Below, in pieces: positions 48,890 through 56,199 of a DNA stretch of 64,000 bases (positions are counted from its first letter, which is position 1; the number at the start of each line of letters is the position of its first letter). The position numbers and the translations under genes were made by a program. This DNA is from Bacteroidota bacterium. Lineage in GTDB: Bacteria > Bacteroidota > Bacteroidia > Chitinophagales > Chitinophagaceae. Below the pieces are notes generated by a model, which saw only the letters and a list, made by a program, of their open reading frames with translations, was not told where the DNA came from and made no database searches. The DNA lies in NCBI GenBank assembly GCA_016868855.1, contig VGFP01000003.1:124001-188000 (forward strand), given 5' to 3'.

Positions 48890-49641
48890 GCATGATATTT
48901 TAATGTTACTTGATATCCATCAAATACAGCATATGAGTTGTACTTGATCCAATCTCCAAGATTGATGTACCGGGAAGCAGCATTTAAATCAAACTCTATT
49001 GGCAGGTGCCTGTGTCCAAAAACAAAATAATCAACATCGGTTGTTTTGAGAACGGACCTGCAATATTGTATCGGCCACTCCTGATCTTCTCCTAAAAAAT
49101 GATTATCGGTTTCGCCTGTAGCTATTCGACTTTTTCTGCTAAAATATTCTGCAATGGTGAGTCCCAAAGCAGGTGGTATCAATCCAAAGAGAAATTGACA
49201 AATAGGATTTCTGAAGATGGATTTGAGAAACTTATAGCCATGGTCACCCGGACCCAAACCATCTCCATGACCAATGATAAATTTCTTGCCGTTGAAATCG
49301 TAATATTTTTCTTGAAAATAAACAGGAATACCCAGCTCAGATTCGAAATATCCTGACATCCACATGTCATGATTGCCCACAAAAAAATGCACTGCTATTC
49401 CTCGATCGGTCAACTCTGCCAATTTTCCCAATATGCGAACGTATCCCTTGGGAACAACTTTTCTGTATTCAAACCAAAAATCAAACAAGTCACCCAATAC
49501 AAAAACCATGTATGCGTCTTCTTTGATCGCGTCCAAAAAAGCAACAATTTTTTTCTCCCGGTTTAGACTTGCAACTTTGTCGGGAGCACCCAGGTGAAAA
49601 TCTGAAAGAAAATAAATTTTTTTGCCTTGTGGGACTTGCAT
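48886..49641 (-). CDS. lpxH: UDP-2,3-diacylglucosamine diphosphatase
   Basis: Calcineurin-like phosphoesterase of 251 residues that removes UMP from UDP-diacylglucosamine in lipid A synthesis. Metal-binding motifs run in order: SDFHLGAP (D14, H16), LGDLFDFWFE (D51), VGNHDMW (N90, H91), GHGDGLGPGDHGYKF and FGHRHLP. I start it at the ATG at 49641; the track start at 49719 overlaps the previous gene and adds a tail unlike the family. It follows the LUD gene by 37 bp. Confidence 0.9.
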   Translation of the reverse strand: MQVPQGKKIYFLSDFHLGAPDKVASLNREKKIVAFLDAIKEDAYMVFVLGDLFDFWFEYRKVVPKGYVRILGKLAELTDRGIAVHFFVGNHDMWMSGYFESELGIPVYFQEKYYDFNGKKFIIGHGDGLGPGDHGYKFLKSIFRNPICQFLFGLIPPALGLTIAEYFSRKSRIATGETDNHFLGEDQEWPIQYCRSVLKTTDVDYFVFGHRHLPIEFDLNAASRYINLGDWIKYNSYAVFDGYQVTLKYHA

Positions 49642-49678
49642 CTTCAAATATACCGAGAAATGAGCACTGGAGCGAGGC

Positions 49679-50314
49679 TCAGCTGTCCAATAAAAAACAA
49701 TAGACTTCCTTGGGGCCATGCACCCCTACGACCAACGTCTTTTCAATATCTGCCGTTCTGCTCGGACCCGTTGCAAATGAAATCATAGAAGGCAACTGAT
49801 CTCCATATTTTTTTTGCAATATTTTCAATGCGTCTTTTACATCAAAAACAAGCTGACTTGCTTTTGCAACGCAAATATGAACAGGTGCGTACACGCTGGT
49901 TGTTCTTCCGGAGGATACTGCACTGCTCAACACAATGGATCCGGTTCTTGCCACAAGCAACTCACATTTGGTTATGGATGCATCACTTTCTGCCAATGAT
50001 TTTGTTGAGAACTGCTGAAAACCAAATGAAGCAAATGCAGATCGAATATTGTCGTCTGTGCAATACAAATCAGCCCATTGTTTCTCAACAGCAAGCGCAT
50101 TGATCTGATTGACCAGATCCTCCTCGTTGGCACAAAGAGAGAATTTGCCAAGCAGTGCAGTAAATTTCTCTGCAAACATTACAGCAAGATCCTCACCTGT
50201 TTCTTCAAAATTGAATTCTGCTTTGTCCAATGCAGGATATGGCTGATCCGTAGGTTGGGTAAGTGCCTTTCGGATGTTCTTCAAAATACTTTCTTTTGAA
50301 GAAGATGATTCCAT
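49679..50314 (-). CDS. LUD-domain protein (LutC/YkgG-like)
   Basis: Soluble protein of 211 residues. The LUD fold is shown by LLVARTGSIVLSS, the mid-protein VHICVAKASQLV and the near-C-terminal ISFATGPSRTADIE. LutC is part of an iron-sulfur lactate dehydrogenase, but no lutA or lutB is near. In Bacteroidota a lone LUD gene sits directly behind ftsH, as here, and its role is unknown. Two starts are possible: 50341, 5 bp behind ftsH, and 50314, which better fits the family N-terminus; I use the second. Confidence 0.87.
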   Translation of the reverse strand: MESSSSKESILKNIRKALTQPTDQPYPALDKAEFNFEETGEDLAVMFAEKFTALLGKFSLCANEEDLVNQINALAVEKQWADLYCTDDNIRSAFASFGFQQFSTKSLAESDASITKCELLVARTGSIVLSSAVSSGRTTSVYAPVHICVAKASQLVFDVKDALKILQKKYGDQLPSMISFATGPSRTADIEKTLVVGVHGPKEVYCFLLDS

Positions 50315-50346
50315 GATTATTTTTTCATCCAATCTGCGCATGGTCG

Positions 50347-52389
50347 TTAGACTGTTGTGTTGTTAGCCGATTCATCTTTTATGGGCTCTTCATCAGCAAG
50401 AATTTTCTTTTCGCTGAAAGGACGTTTGCCAATCAGGTCTTCTACATCTTGTTGATGCAATACTTCCCTGTTCAGCAGGGCCAACGCAATTTTTTCAACC
50501 TGTTCTTTTTTCTCTGTCAGCAATTGGAGGGTTCGCTGATAGGCATCTTCCACAAGTTTCCTTACTTCATCATCGATCAGCTTTCCTGTTTCTTCACTGT
50601 ATGGCTTGGTGAATGTATTCTCCTGCTGAGGATCATAGAAGCTGATGTTTCCAACTTTCTCACTCATGCCATATACCGTGACCATTGCATAGGACATCTT
50701 GGTTACCTGCTGCAAATCATTTTGAGCTCCAGTTGATATTTTACCAAAAAATATCTCTTCACTTGCCCTGCCGCCAAGTGTCATGCACATCTGATCTGTG
50801 AGCTGTTCTGTGTTGTATAAGTATTGTTCTTTGGGTGTATACTGTGCATATCCAAGTGCAGCAACGCCTCTGGGAACGATGGTGACTTTCAGCAATGGAT
50901 AAGCATGTTCCAGATACCAGCCACATACAGCATGTCCTGCTTCATGGTAGGCAATGATTTTCTTCTCCTCTGGAAGGATGATCTTGTTTTTCTTTTCGAG
51001 TCCGCCTATCACCCTGTCAATCGCATCTTGGAAGTCGTCCATTTCCACTTGCTCTTTTCCTTTTCGGGCAGCAATCAATGCAGCTTCATTGCATACGTTG
51101 GCAATGTCTGCACCCGCAAATCCAGGTGTTTGTTCTGCAAGTTTGTGTATATCCAATTTTTCTGATCGCTTGATTGGGTTCAGATGCACAAGAAATATAG
51201 CTTCTCTACCCTTTACATCAGGCTTATCAATGCTGATCTGACGATCGAAGCGACCTGGTCGCAGCAAGGCACTGTCGAGCACATCCGGACGATTGGTTGC
51301 AGCCAAGATGATGATTCCGCTGTCACCCCCGAATCCATCCATTTCCACCAACAATTGATTCAATGTGTTTTCACGCTCATCATTGCTCATCATCATATTC
51401 TTTCCTCTGGCCCTTCCTATGGCATCTATTTCATCAATAAATATGATGCATGGTGCTTTTTCTCTGGCTTGTTTGAACAAATCACGAACCCTGCTGGCAC
51501 CTACGCCCACAAAAAGTTCTACGAAATCCGAACCAGACATCGAGAAAAAGGGCACCTGTGCTTCTCCTGCCATGGCCTTTGCCAGCAATGTTTTTCCCGT
51601 TCCTGGAGGTCCCACGAGCAAAGCTCCCTTTGGGATCTTCCCTCCCAGTGCGGTATATTTTTTTGGATTCTTCAGGAAGTCAACAATCTCCATGACCTCT
51701 TGCTTGGCTTCATCCAAACCGGCAACATCTGTAAAAGTGATATTTACTTTGGTTCCCTTATCGAACAACTGTGCTTTGGATTTTCCAATGCTGAAAATTC
51801 CACCGCCTCCTCCGCCGCCAGCACCTCCACCCATTTTACGCATCATCAAAACCATGAGTAAACCAAACATCAAGATGGGGAATAAGAAATTAACCAGTGG
51901 TCCAAAAAATTCAGGATCGGTAACAGGTTCAACAGGAACCTCTTTTACTTCTGGATGTTCTGAGAAATACTTGCTTAGGTTTTCTTGGTAATCGTCGATT
52001 TTAGAATAGCTGAATTGAAAATGAGGACCCTTGGATGATTTGGCATAGACCAATTTATCACCCAACAAATCTTTGTACGCTTTCTTATCCAAACTATCAC
52101 GAACTATGTAAACCCTGACAACATCTTTGCTTTTTACAGGCTCCAGTTTTGCTACATCGTTTTGACTGAGCATTTTTTGCTTGAACTCCAGTTCACTGAT
52201 ATTGCGGGCATCCGGACTCACACCGCGCATCACCTGATATCCGATGAGCAATACTGCGGCGATGACATAGATCCAGTAGAAACTGAATGATGGTCCCTTA
52301 GAAGAACCCCCTTCTCCACCCTGATCTTTTCGTTTGAAAGGGTTCATGGAACCGCCCCTCTTTTCTCTGTTGATTGAATCGTTGTTCAT
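50347..52389 (-). CDS. ftsH: ATP-dependent membrane zinc protease FtsH
   Basis: Membrane-bound AAA+ protease of 680 residues that degrades damaged or short-lived membrane and cytosolic proteins. Layout: TM1 (about 36-53), periplasmic domain, TM2 (about 164-183), a Gly-rich linker, Walker A GPPGTGKT (260-267), the pore/second-region-of-homology part and the zinc site HEAGH (482-486). The acidic tail varies within the family. Its start overlaps rsfS by 4 bp. Confidence 0.97.
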   Translation of the reverse strand: MNNDSINREKRGGSMNPFKRKDQGGEGGSSKGPSFSFYWIYVIAAVLLIGYQVMRGVSPDARNISELEFKQKMLSQNDVAKLEPVKSKDVVRVYIVRDSLDKKAYKDLLGDKLVYAKSSKGPHFQFSYSKIDDYQENLSKYFSEHPEVKEVPVEPVTDPEFFGPLVNFLFPILMFGLLMVLMMRKMGGGAGGGGGGGIFSIGKSKAQLFDKGTKVNITFTDVAGLDEAKQEVMEIVDFLKNPKKYTALGGKIPKGALLVGPPGTGKTLLAKAMAGEAQVPFFSMSGSDFVELFVGVGASRVRDLFKQAREKAPCIIFIDEIDAIGRARGKNMMMSNDERENTLNQLLVEMDGFGGDSGIIILAATNRPDVLDSALLRPGRFDRQISIDKPDVKGREAIFLVHLNPIKRSEKLDIHKLAEQTPGFAGADIANVCNEAALIAARKGKEQVEMDDFQDAIDRVIGGLEKKNKIILPEEKKIIAYHEAGHAVCGWYLEHAYPLLKVTIVPRGVAALGYAQYTPKEQYLYNTEQLTDQMCMTLGGRASEEIFFGKISTGAQNDLQQVTKMSYAMVTVYGMSEKVGNISFYDPQQENTFTKPYSEETGKLIDDEVRKLVEDAYQRTLQLLTEKKEQVEKIALALLNREVLHQQDVEDLIGKRPFSEKKILADEEPIKDESANNTTV

Positions 52390-52850
52390 GATGAATGCTT
52401 GTTCTTTTTCTTGATAGATGTAAAAGCAGGCGGTTGGGGCAATGATACAGGCTCCTCTAAATCAATTTCAACCCCATCGTTCCACATATCCTCCAATTTG
52501 TAAAATTTTCTTGTTTCGCTCAAAAAAACATGGACGACTACATTGACATAATCAATCAGTATCCACTGACTGGCTTGTTGACCTTCATGTCTGTAGGGCA
52601 ATTCACCCAATTCTTTTTTCACTTTTACTTCCACCCAGTCAGCTATTGCTTTAACTTGGACGGTGGAAGTTGCCTCGCAAACAATAAAAAAATCAGAAAC
52701 TGCTTCTGATATTTTTCTCAGATCCAACAAAACGATGTGCTCACCTTTTCTGTCCTGAATGGCAGAAGTGATCACCTTCAGTATTTTACTGTTTTTTGTT
52801 AAGCGGGATATTTTCTTTGCAGGTACGGTTCCTTCTGATCTTGATGCCAA
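52386..52850 (-). CDS. rsfS: Ribosomal silencing factor RsfS
   Basis: Binds ribosomal protein L14 and blocks joining of the 30S and 50S subunits in starvation. The 154-residue ORF has the DUF143/Iojap core with [41 protein letters not shown] and KFYKLEDMW. The N-terminus is a basic leader ([16 protein letters not shown]). No ATG is available in frame upstream, so the start is the TTG at 52850; a -7 element 36 bases upstream agrees. It is translationally coupled to ftsH by a 4-bp overlap. Confidence 0.9.
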   Translation of the reverse strand: MASRSEGTVPAKKISRLTKNSKILKVITSAIQDRKGEHIVLLDLRKISEAVSDFFIVCEATSTVQVKAIADWVEVKVKKELGELPYRHEGQQASQWILIDYVNVVVHVFLSETRKFYKLEDMWNDGVEIDLEEPVSLPQPPAFTSIKKKNKHSS

Positions 52851-52885
52851 ACGCTGTTTTTTTATGTTTTCGTTGAGTAACTTTC

Positions 52886-52893
52886 CAAAATTA
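52886..52893 (-). promoter_or_regulatory. -7 promoter element for the rsfS-ftsH operon
   Basis: The minus strand reads TAATTTTG, an exact match to TAnnTTTG. The resulting leader of about 30 nt ends at the TTG start of rsfS. A purine-rich AAGGAGGG lies upstream of it and would not be in the mRNA. Confidence 0.45.
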
Positions 52894-52925
52894 AGGATAA
52901 TTTCCCTCCTTAAGCTGCCAACAAA

Positions 52926-53660
52926 ATGATAGGAAAGCCCCTCATCATATTATCTACGGTAGACAGTACCAATAACCATGCCATGGGGCTGATCCGTGAA
53001 GGAAAGGCAGCAAGCGGAATGGTCATTTTTGCACTAGAGCAAAGCCAAGGAAAAGGTCAACGGGGTCGAAACTGGCACAGCGAGTCGGGCAAAAACATCA
53101 TGATGAGCTCATTGATCGGCGCAGAGCAATTTTCAATCAAAGAACAATTTGCTCTTTCCGCTACCATTGACCTAGCATGTTGTGATTTCTTTAGCAAATA
53201 TGCAGGAGATGAAACCAGGATCAAATGGCCAAATGATTTGTATTGGCGTGACAGAAAGGCAGGGGGGATTTTGATAGAGAATGTAGTCAGGGAGGGAAAA
53301 TGGGAATGGGCAGTTGCTGGTACGGGCATCAATATCAATCAGGTTGACTTTTCTGAAATTCTTGTTCAAGCAGTGTCGCTTCGGCAAATTACAGGCAAAA
53401 CATATGATCCACTCGAGCTTTCCAAGGAACTGATTACACACATAGAAAACAGAATACAGATGTTACAATTGCAGGGGAGCCATCACATGCTGAATGAGTT
53501 CAATGCAATGCTGTACAAAAAAGATGAGGAAGTAAGTTTCAGAAAAAATCAGATTGTTTTCAAAGCAAAGGTACGACGGGTGAATATCAACGGTGAATTG
53601 GAAATTGACAGGGGAATTACAGAAACCATTCGCCACGGCGAAGTAGAATGGCTTTTATAA
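52926..53660 (+). CDS. birA: Biotin-[acetyl-CoA-carboxylase] ligase
   Basis: Attaches biotin to the carrier protein of acetyl-CoA carboxylase. The 244-residue protein has only the catalytic domain: STNNHAM near the N-terminus, the biotinyl-AMP loop GKGQRGRNW, and AGGILIENV in the active site; no DNA-binding winged helix is present, so it is not a repressor. Divergent from rsfS; its stop overlaps convergent bcp by 6 bp. Confidence 0.94.
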   Translation: MIGKPLIILSTVDSTNNHAMGLIREGKAASGMVIFALEQSQGKGQRGRNWHSESGKNIMMSSLIGAEQFSIKEQFALSATIDLACCDFFSKYAGDETRIKWPNDLYWRDRKAGGILIENVVREGKWEWAVAGTGININQVDFSEILVQAVSLRQITGKTYDPLELSKELITHIENRIQMLQLQGSHHMLNEFNAMLYKKDEEVSFRKNQIVFKAKVRRVNINGELEIDRGITETIRHGEVEWLL

Positions 53661-54116
53661 TCCAAATCCCGCTGATATTTCCTCTGCATGTTCTTTGACC
53701 TTGGGCTTGGCAATGATTTTGACAATGACACCGTTCTCGTCGATCAAAAAAGTTGTTCTGAAAACTCCCATGTATTTGTTACCGTATAATTGCTTTTCTC
53801 CCCAAACACCGAATTTTTCAACCAATTTTTTATCTGTATCGGCAATGATGCGAAAAGGCAGTTTGTGTTTGGAAATGAATTTCAGATGAGATTTTTGATC
53901 ATCCGGACTTACACCTATGACTTCGATTCCCTTCTTGCTCAACGCTTTGAAACCATCTCTCAGATTACAGGCCTGAACCGTGCAAGTACTGGTATCATCT
54001 TTGGGGTAAAAATACAAGGCTAATTTTTTGCCTTTGAAGTCGGAAAGTTTGATAGATGCCCCGTCCTGATCTTTTGATGTGAACGATGGAGCTTTTTTGC
54101 CTTCTGTTAATTTCAT
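53655..54116 (-). CDS. bcp: Thioredoxin-dependent peroxiredoxin (Bcp/PrxQ)
   Basis: Reduces hydroperoxides. The 153-residue protein has the peroxidatic C45 in DTSTCTVQAC and resolving C50 in the same helix, as in E. coli Bcp and other atypical 2-Cys PrxQ enzymes. YFYPKDDT and VGVSPDD are typical. It follows the M23 gene by 3 bp and is probably co-transcribed with it. Confidence 0.95.
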   Translation of the reverse strand: MKLTEGKKAPSFTSKDQDGASIKLSDFKGKKLALYFYPKDDTSTCTVQACNLRDGFKALSKKGIEVIGVSPDDQKSHLKFISKHKLPFRIIADTDKKLVEKFGVWGEKQLYGNKYMGVFRTTFLIDENGVIVKIIAKPKVKEHAEEISAGFGL

Positions 54117-54119
54117 ATG

Positions 54120-55802
54120 CTAGAGTCTTTTGAATGGTAGCTGGGCAAACGTTTTGTTTCCAGCCTCATCTACAACAACGGCCGTCAATAAATGTTCGCC
54201 AATTGGAAGATGATCGTCGACCTGATATTGATAACGCGTGCCGGTGGGTTTAAACATGAGCCATTTGCCGTTGCACCTGGCCTCAAAAGACTTGATGGAT
54301 TTGTTGTTGTCAGAAACTGCAATAGATATGAGGGTTCCGCTTTTTACCAAAGCACCCTTTTGCAGATTGAATTGCACAAGAGGAGATTCACGGTCCTCTA
54401 TCAGTTGAAATGCACCCAACTCTCTGAACATGGCAGAAAATCCAAATCCATCATACACCGCTTTCTTGATTTCAATTTTATGTTTGATTGTTTTTCTGAT
54501 CAATAATTTTGAGGTATCTAGATTTGATTGGGAAGATTGAATGCTGACCCGAAATGAGCTGTTCACAGGAATATAATCTGGTTGCACTTGATAAGATTTC
54601 GATTTCTCTTCGAAATCATTAGATGCAATGGTTAATACCTGCATGTGAAATCCATCATAAAATGCGTCAGGTGAAAAATCAAACTTGATGCCATCCACTT
54701 GATATGTATTTTTTTGGCTGTAAACAATTGGCTGACCGCTCCAGATTTTTTTTACCTGTGATCCTGATTTTCTTATGCTAAAAGCAATAACTGATGTATT
54801 TTGATGTGCATCAGCAATGTGTATTTCATATCGCTCGATATTATTTGTATTCAACAAAAAAGACTTACCAGCAAATCCTGCATAGATATCCTCCTGGAAA
54901 AATTTCGGCCTATGCAACAACTGGATGTAGTTGCCGCCTTTGTATCGGTGGACGTAATCAATATGACCATTGATGTTTCTTGTAAAATCGTATGAAATGT
55001 TTTCTAGTGTGAAACCCGCCAGTTTTTGTTCACCTTGCTTGAGCAATGCACGGTAAATTCCATTGGGATTGTAACTTCCGTCTGAGCGATCACTCGCAAG
55101 GATTCCTACTGCGACTTTCTCAAAAGGCAAATCGATCGGACTGGCTGGAACATAGCTATCTCCTTTTTTTATCAGAGCAATCAACATAGGAACTTGCTCA
55201 TAGATGCTTTTATCGTAGTCGTAAAATGCCAGTTGTTTTGGTTCAGGTGAAACATGATCTTCCACTGAAATTCCATTGGTGAGGGGATTGAGACAATGCT
55301 CTGTTTTGGTATCTCTCAGCTCAAAATGAAGATGCGGACCTTCTGAGGAACCCGTATTTCCGCTGTATCCTATTATTTGTCCCCTTTTCACCCTGAACAA
55401 GCCAGCCGGGACGCTCAGATCGATTTTCCATGATTCTTGTTCGTATTGTTTTTTTTCTAAATATGTTTCAACAGCCGGCAAAAATCTGTTCATATGGGCA
55501 TAAACAGTGGTGGTTCCATTGGGGTGATTGATGTAGATGGCCCTGCCGAATCCGCCTGACTCGATTTTAATTCTTGCAATGTATCCATCTGCAGGAGCCT
55601 GAACAGGCAGGTTCTCTTTAGCCTCGGTGCTGAGGTCCAAACCCATGTGAAAATGATTTGGGCGCATTTCTCCAAAACTCGCATTGAGCTTGGGTTTGAT
55701 TAAAAGAGGATACATTAAATCGCTGGAGCGTTGAGTCGGCTGAGCTGTAGTAATTAGCGCTGCGAGCAGGCTTGAAATGAAGAAGAAAAAGGGCTTTCGC
55801 AT
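54120..55802 (-). CDS. Exported M23-family peptidase with a C-terminal extension
   Basis: Protein of 560 residues with a signal peptide (about 1-20) and an M23/LytM domain near its start (about 45-175). Zinc ligands are H52 and D56 in HFHMGLDL, and the two His of GPHLHFEL. Some 380 residues follow, beta-rich and without known motifs, probably Ig-like modules. This N-terminal placement of the peptidase is the reverse of the anchored enzyme at 45431. Homologues are common in Bacteroidota. Likely a periplasmic peptidoglycan hydrolase. Confidence 0.88.
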   Translation of the reverse strand: MRKPFFFFISSLLAALITTAQPTQRSSDLMYPLLIKPKLNASFGEMRPNHFHMGLDLSTEAKENLPVQAPADGYIARIKIESGGFGRAIYINHPNGTTTVYAHMNRFLPAVETYLEKKQYEQESWKIDLSVPAGLFRVKRGQIIGYSGNTGSSEGPHLHFELRDTKTEHCLNPLTNGISVEDHVSPEPKQLAFYDYDKSIYEQVPMLIALIKKGDSYVPASPIDLPFEKVAVGILASDRSDGSYNPNGIYRALLKQGEQKLAGFTLENISYDFTRNINGHIDYVHRYKGGNYIQLLHRPKFFQEDIYAGFAGKSFLLNTNNIERYEIHIADAHQNTSVIAFSIRKSGSQVKKIWSGQPIVYSQKNTYQVDGIKFDFSPDAFYDGFHMQVLTIASNDFEEKSKSYQVQPDYIPVNSSFRVSIQSSQSNLDTSKLLIRKTIKHKIEIKKAVYDGFGFSAMFRELGAFQLIEDRESPLVQFNLQKGALVKSGTLISIAVSDNNKSIKSFEARCNGKWLMFKPTGTRYQYQVDDHLPIGEHLLTAVVVDEAGNKTFAQLPFKRL

Positions 55803-55892
55803 GATGCAAATCTACCTCAGGAGAGCGCTTTTAAAAAAAATTTGGAAGTGCAGACAACTTTTTAGGTGCATTGATTGTCTAATGTATGTAGC

Positions 55893-56066
55893 ATGAAAAG
55901 CTTTATTCAATTTTTAGCAACTGCATGGAGAAAACTCAGCAAAGGCAGGGTCTCCAGGAAGCAATCCAAATTGGCTTCCCCGTATGATGCCATTGGCTTC
56001 CCCTATCCATCCAAAGAAGATATTTTGGAGGACTACGAAATGGCCGCCTATCACCAGCAGGCTTAA
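55893..56066 (+). CDS. Small basic protein, 57 residues, function unknown
   Basis: The ATG at 55893 opens MKSFIQFLATAWRKLSKGR and the frame closes at 56066. The N-terminal half is an amphipathic basic helix, the C-terminal half is acidic with FPYPSKEDILEDYEM. The sharp charge split and low-entropy ends look protein-like rather than random, but there is no homologue I can name. It lies in a 397-bp space between the M23 gene and carB. The track's start at 55875 is a non-ATG extension. Confidence 0.55.
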   Translation: MKSFIQFLATAWRKLSKGRVSRKQSKLASPYDAIGFPYPSKEDILEDYEMAAYHQQA

Positions 56067-56144
56067 TTACCCACTACATTTCAACATTCATCGAATCCAT
56101 GCTTCATTTTTGAATATTTCCATTTAAAAATAGCCGTCAAACGC

Positions 56145-56152
56145 TACCTTTG
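56145..56152 (+). promoter_or_regulatory. -7 promoter element for carB
   Basis: TACCTTTG matches TAnnTTTG exactly. Transcription would begin about 5 bases further on, at the foot of the hairpin described next. The -33 position holds only a partial match (ATTT). Confidence 0.55.
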
Positions 56153-56156
56153 CCTC

Positions 56157-56178
56157 CCGGGTAAGTCCCGGTTTTTTT
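56157..56178 (+). terminator. Terminator-like hairpin in the carB leader
   Basis: CCGGG (56157-56161) pairs with CCCGG (56167-56171) around TAAGT and is followed by seven T's, the form of an intrinsic terminator, only 21 bases before the carB ATG. It starts at the predicted transcription start, so it is either a read-through terminator of upstream transcription or an attenuator of carB. Confidence 0.6.
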
Positions 56179-56199
56179 GTGTCCCTACAAATCTAAAAC

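Noticed and set aside
48886-49719. Longer lpxH frame overlapping the LUD gene
   Set aside because: The first 26 residues lie within the LUD gene and do not resemble LpxH; the ATG at 49641 fits.
51780-51840. Run of GGN codons in ftsH as a possible repeat element
   Set aside because: It encodes the usual Gly-rich linker after the second membrane helix of FtsH.
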